Shown: positions 60,711-64,000 of the stretch, piece after piece
Layout of the letters: the number at the start of each line of letters is the position of its first letter
Numbering within the stretch: position 1 is the stretch's first letter
DNA from: Osedax fenrisi
Taxonomy: Eukaryota > Annelida > Polychaeta > Sabellida > Siboglinidae
Direction: 5' to 3'
NCBI GenBank assembly: GCA_964019155.1
Contig: OZ025243.1
Location: 13,600,944-13,664,943, forward strand
DNA: 64,000 nt
The notes under the pieces: model-generated
Database searches by the model: none
Told to the model about the DNA's origin: nothing
The model's input: only the letters and a program-made list of their open reading frames with translations
Made by a program: the position numbers and the translations under genes

Positions 60711-61010
60711 GTCAATATATTTCTAGGCATTTTTAATAATATATTTTTAGATATTTACATTTCTACATTTGTAACTATTATGTTAATATAATTATTAATA
60801 TAAGTGATGGATGTTTTTCTATAATACCATATGAGTTGTATAATATATATTACAAATATTTCACATGATCTTTTAAAATATATTATATAATCTAATCATA
60901 TTAGATTATAATAATCTTTAATTAATAAGTAAATATATAATCTATAGATTATCTATTAGATCTATATTAGAAAATGTTCGCTAATATATTTATATATATA
61001 TATATATATA
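59986..61010. other. AT-rich spacer with (TA)n at 60665-60703
   Basis: Nothing else recognised. Confidence 0.5.
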
Positions 61011-61141
61011 CAGTGATGGGCAGGATCGCGATCATTGATCTGCGATCCGATCCGGATCAGGTCAGAAAGAGAGGATCGGGATCGGGATAGGGATCGGCGA
61101 TCCCTATCCCGATTCATAAAAAGGATCGGTGCCCATCATTG
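61011..61141. mobile_element. hAT-like MITE with GATCGG repeats
   Basis: A 131-bp block with inverted ends: CAGTGATGGGCA at the left and TGCCCATCATTG at the right. CAGTG(A/T)TGGGCA-type ends are typical of hAT elements. The interior is a dense array of GGATCG/GGGATC motifs, partly palindromic (GGGATCGGCGATCCC-like). It inserted beside (TA)n, so the expected 8-bp target duplication cannot be verified. Confidence 0.8.
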
Positions 61142-61676
61142 CATATACGATAATCTAATATTATTATATTTATTTATAAGAATATTAACAACATTTTAGT
61201 ATTATATTATTACATTGATATGATATTGTATTGATCATTACTTTGGAATGTTTTCCAAGGTATTGCAAAACTAGGTAAAACCTAATAGGTTACCTATGTT
61301 ACATAGGCTATGTAGTATTTAAATAATAATTGTTATTTTTACTATAATAGAATTTAATCAATTGATATTATATAAGTAACCACCAACTTTGCACAAACAC
61401 ATACAATGTACGTCGTACAATCAGATATCACATCCAATTCAATGCATTTATATAAATAAATTATATTTAATTCACTATATCATATAGTCTATATGATATA
61501 CATTAATATATACATTTAATTCAAGCGAATTATTATTGAAATATAATACAATATATTAATAATAAATATTATTTACAATTATTAACAATTTATATTACAT
61601 AGGTTAGCTATTATACCTATTATACCTATATGTATATTATTTTGAATTATGATATAAAATCGAATATATAAATAAT

Positions 61677-61721
61677 ATCGTGATCGCCGATCCAGGAAAA
61701 AAGGATCGTTGCCCATCACTG
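61677..61721. mobile_element. Second hAT-like MITE end
   Basis: CGTGATCGCCGATCC ... AAGGATCG TTGCCCATCACTG repeats the right end of the 61011 element with its GGATCG motifs. No left partner is adjacent. It may be a truncated copy, or with 61011 the end of a longer element. Confidence 0.7.
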
Positions 61722-61956
61722 TGTATATCCTATACAGTATAATACTGTAAAGACTATACATCATATCGGTGAGGTAAACAACTTATATATAGGTTTAAAT
61801 AGTATATATAATATATATATATATATATATAATATATGATATATATTTATTATAATTTATATTATTTTCCACTCTTATTGGATAGTTACAAAAATGATTA
61901 CAAAAATAAAAATTATTAATCATTGTTTTTATTGAAACTATATTGTTCTACTCAAA

Positions 61957-62009
61957 GGAGAGTACCAGATATGATCTCGTAATCTATACTCACAATTAGG
62001 GTACTCTCC
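61957..62009. repeat. Perfect 10-bp inverted repeat
   Basis: GGAGAGTACC at 61957-61966 pairs with GGTACTCTCC at 62000-62009 across a 33-nt loop. Confidence 0.85.
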
Positions 62010-62212
62010 AATTATAGATTATGTAATACATCAGTTCTATATATATTCATATTATAAATAAATTTATAAATAGTATTTATAAGTAAAATGATGTAACACT
62101 ATATTATTAGAACACCCACGCAATTACACTAGTAGTTATATTCTCAATAATTAGGTCATAGATTTATATTTAGATTTTTATTTGTGAAGTTATAGTAGTT
62201 ATTATCGTTATT

Positions 62213-62340
62213 TTATATTGGTGGAGTCCTTCCAGGGACTTAGTTGAAGTTTTTATATATTACTTAATGACTTTAATATTCCTACGAAGTTGATAGCTGA
62301 TATATCATGTTAAGTCATTCAGGTTTTAATGGGGGGGGGG
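62213..62340 (-). mobile_element. Diverged SINE copy, 3' half
   Basis: TGGTGGAGTCCTTCCAGGGA and GAAGTTTTTATATATTACTT, followed by CATGTTAAGTCATTCAGGTT, follow the family order in reverse and then run into a G11 homopolymer where the GGCTCTCG block should be. Confidence 0.75.
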
Positions 62341-62910
62341 GCGAAAATTAGCCACTTTACATGTAAAAGATAAGGGGAAAATGGTTCTATTACGATCGCA
62401 TTATATCATAAGATTTATTTATTTAAAATTTTTTTTTTATTATGTTGATAGAATTTATATTTTTACGATGAAGAAAAATGAGCGTATACTGGATTTTACT
62501 TTACACATATTTAAAAACTCAAAAATATACATATTATTATGATATTAAGTAATATATTTGTATCTATAGGATGTATGCGTATATTTTAATTATCTAATGT
62601 ATTATTAAAAATATATTATATATATACACAGACAATTTCATAATGATCCATCAAAGGGTTCAAAATTGAGAGGATATGAAAAAGTGAAAAGATGATAACA
62701 ATTTTTTTGAGATATATCTTTTTAAATTTTATTGTATATTTCACGAGCTTAAGTTTTTAAATTAAAATTTATTATATTTTTTACTTTATTAATATATATA
62801 TATATATATCATTATTTAAATCATAACATACATTTTGATATTTAAAATACATTTCAAATAAAAAACAAAAAACCAAGGTTGCCCCCTTTAAGAAAGACAT
62901 TTTTTTTTTT
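62341..62910. other. AT-rich DNA between two SINE halves
   Basis: No inverted ends or frames recognised. It is either an insertion into the SINE or an expanded and mutated linker. Confidence 0.35.
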
Positions 62911-63020
62911 ATTCTATCAATTCCAAATATTATTTAAGACCTATGTGATGGGTGTGGGCGGATTTAAACCTGAGTCCTACTGTCTGATGCCTCAGCATGA
63001 TGAGCTGACAAGGAAGTTAA
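62911..63020 (-). mobile_element. Diverged SINE head (5' half)
   Basis: AATATTATTTAAGACCTATG, GATTTAAACCTGAGTCCTAC and TGTCTGATGCCTCAGC match the linker, B-box region and anticodon-arm part of the family head in reverse. Confidence 0.6.
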
Positions 63021-63810
63021 CAACTAAGTAAATAAAATATTATGTTAACAGCGTTAGATGATATAGTTAATTATAAGTATGGGTAATAAAGAGATATTTG
63101 TTATTCGAGTTAAACAATGTTTAGTTGTCTATAGTTATAATATCATAGTTATAAGAATGTAGATTACTTCGTGTCTGATAATTATAATTAATTATATATT
63201 TCTAAAATAATTATACAATAAGCTATAAAATATCATATATAAATAATGTTACAAATGTACTAAAAATAACTATTTTTAAACATTAACATTATTAACTAAT
63301 TTAAATAGATTATTGGTGCAAGGTTGAATAATACAATTGAAAATGGCTACGAGAGCAGTAACTTGTTAGTATTGGTTTTATATCATTATCATTTATCGAA
63401 TAAAATTGATTATAAATACCAATAAGACAAAATGATGTAGATATAATATATATAAGTATGTATGTATACGTAAATATAAATATTATATAATCGGAAAGAT
63501 GTATCAATTATCGCTATAACAATATAAGATTTATATATATATATATAGGATTAAAATTTAATAATTAAATAATGCCCTCATCTTACACCTCCTTATGCTG
63601 CCTAAACTTGCACAACCTTACTCTACCTGTTATACATATATATTAATGTAGAATACTCTCTTTATTTCTTATTATTAGTTATTTTATTTTTCCGTTCTAT
63701 TGTTTGCGTTATACAATTTGTTTTAACTTTTGACTCGTGATTGCCCTAACACAATATGTCGTTAAAATAAATTTAATTTAATTAAATAACTTCACATGAC
63801 CGTATAATAC
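63021..63810. other. AT-rich spacer
   Basis: Nothing recognised. Confidence 0.5.
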
Positions 63811-63982
63811 CATACCCTACCCTACCTTACCCTATTCTAACTTACCTTACTCTACCCTACCCTATCCTACCCTATTCTACCATGCCTTACCCTACCTTAC
63901 CATACCCTAACCTACCTTACCATACCTTACCCTACTCAACCCTACCCTACTCTATTCTACCTTACCCTACCTTACCCTACCT
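63811..63982. repeat. Degenerate pentanucleotide array (CCTAC/CCTTA)n
   Basis: About 34 five-base units of the type CCTAC, CTTAC and CATAC run to the end, where they meet a (CA)n tract (63982-64000). Shorter stretches of the same pentamer occur at about 41036 and, inverted, at 4357-4369. Confidence 0.9.
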
Positions 63983-64000
63983 CACACACACACACACACA

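Noticed and set aside
63811..63982. Telomere
   Set aside because: The pentamers are degenerate, are not TTAGG or TTAGGG, and run into an ordinary (CA)n tract.

Overview
The window is eukaryotic nuclear DNA. It is extremely AT-rich, full of (TA)n, (CA)n and trinucleotide microsatellites, and packed with non-LTR retrotransposons, a tRNA-headed SINE family and small DNA transposons. It holds one clear host gene, a septin closest in order and motifs to animal SEPTIN7, split into at least 14 exons on the + strand (about 48.8-55.4 kb, with a likely extra 5' exon at 44.76 kb). The septin and the CR1/L2- and RTE-like LINEs point to an invertebrate animal. The sequence alone does not let me name the species.

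Layout. 0-6 kb: AT-rich DNA with SINE copies, a short GC-rich ORF on the - strand (1581-1850), a TA-flanked MITE (3205-3357) and fragments of an RTE/CFDP2-like LINE. 6.7-11.2 kb: an almost complete CR1/L2-type LINE on the - strand, with a PHD-finger ORF1 and an endonuclease/reverse-transcriptase ORF2. 12.0-14.9 kb: a decayed RTE-like LINE on the + strand. 15.3 kb: a GTTCC-rich repeat. 16.5-19.5 kb: a decayed CR1/L2 LINE with a SINE inserted in it. 19.7-20.6 kb: a TA-flanked DNA transposon with inverted ends and repeated internal terminal motifs. 21.6, 25 and 36 kb: 5'-truncated LINE tails. 22-34 kb: microsatellites, minisatellites, a perfect 105-unit (TAG)n array and a diverged tandem repeat at 32 kb. 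34-38 kb: two SINE copies, one split by a ~780 bp insertion. 38.4-39.4 kb: a CpG-containing island with AP-1-like, CRE, E-box and CTCF-like motifs. 39.4-44.6 kb: AT-rich spacer. 44.7-55.4 kb: the septin gene. 55.4-64 kb: two more LINE tails, hAT-like MITE ends, a split SINE and a degenerate pentanucleotide array.

The septin would polymerise with other septins into cortical filaments. Everything else recognisable is mobile DNA: LINEs supply reverse transcriptase, the SINEs are presumably mobilised by one of them, and the MITEs depend on transposases not present here. The most unexpected signal is in the septin introns. In 9 of the 13 that can be placed by homology, the 5' splice site has T at +3 (consensus GTTAGT instead of GTAAGT). 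Most transposon copies begin or end directly at a (TA)n tract.
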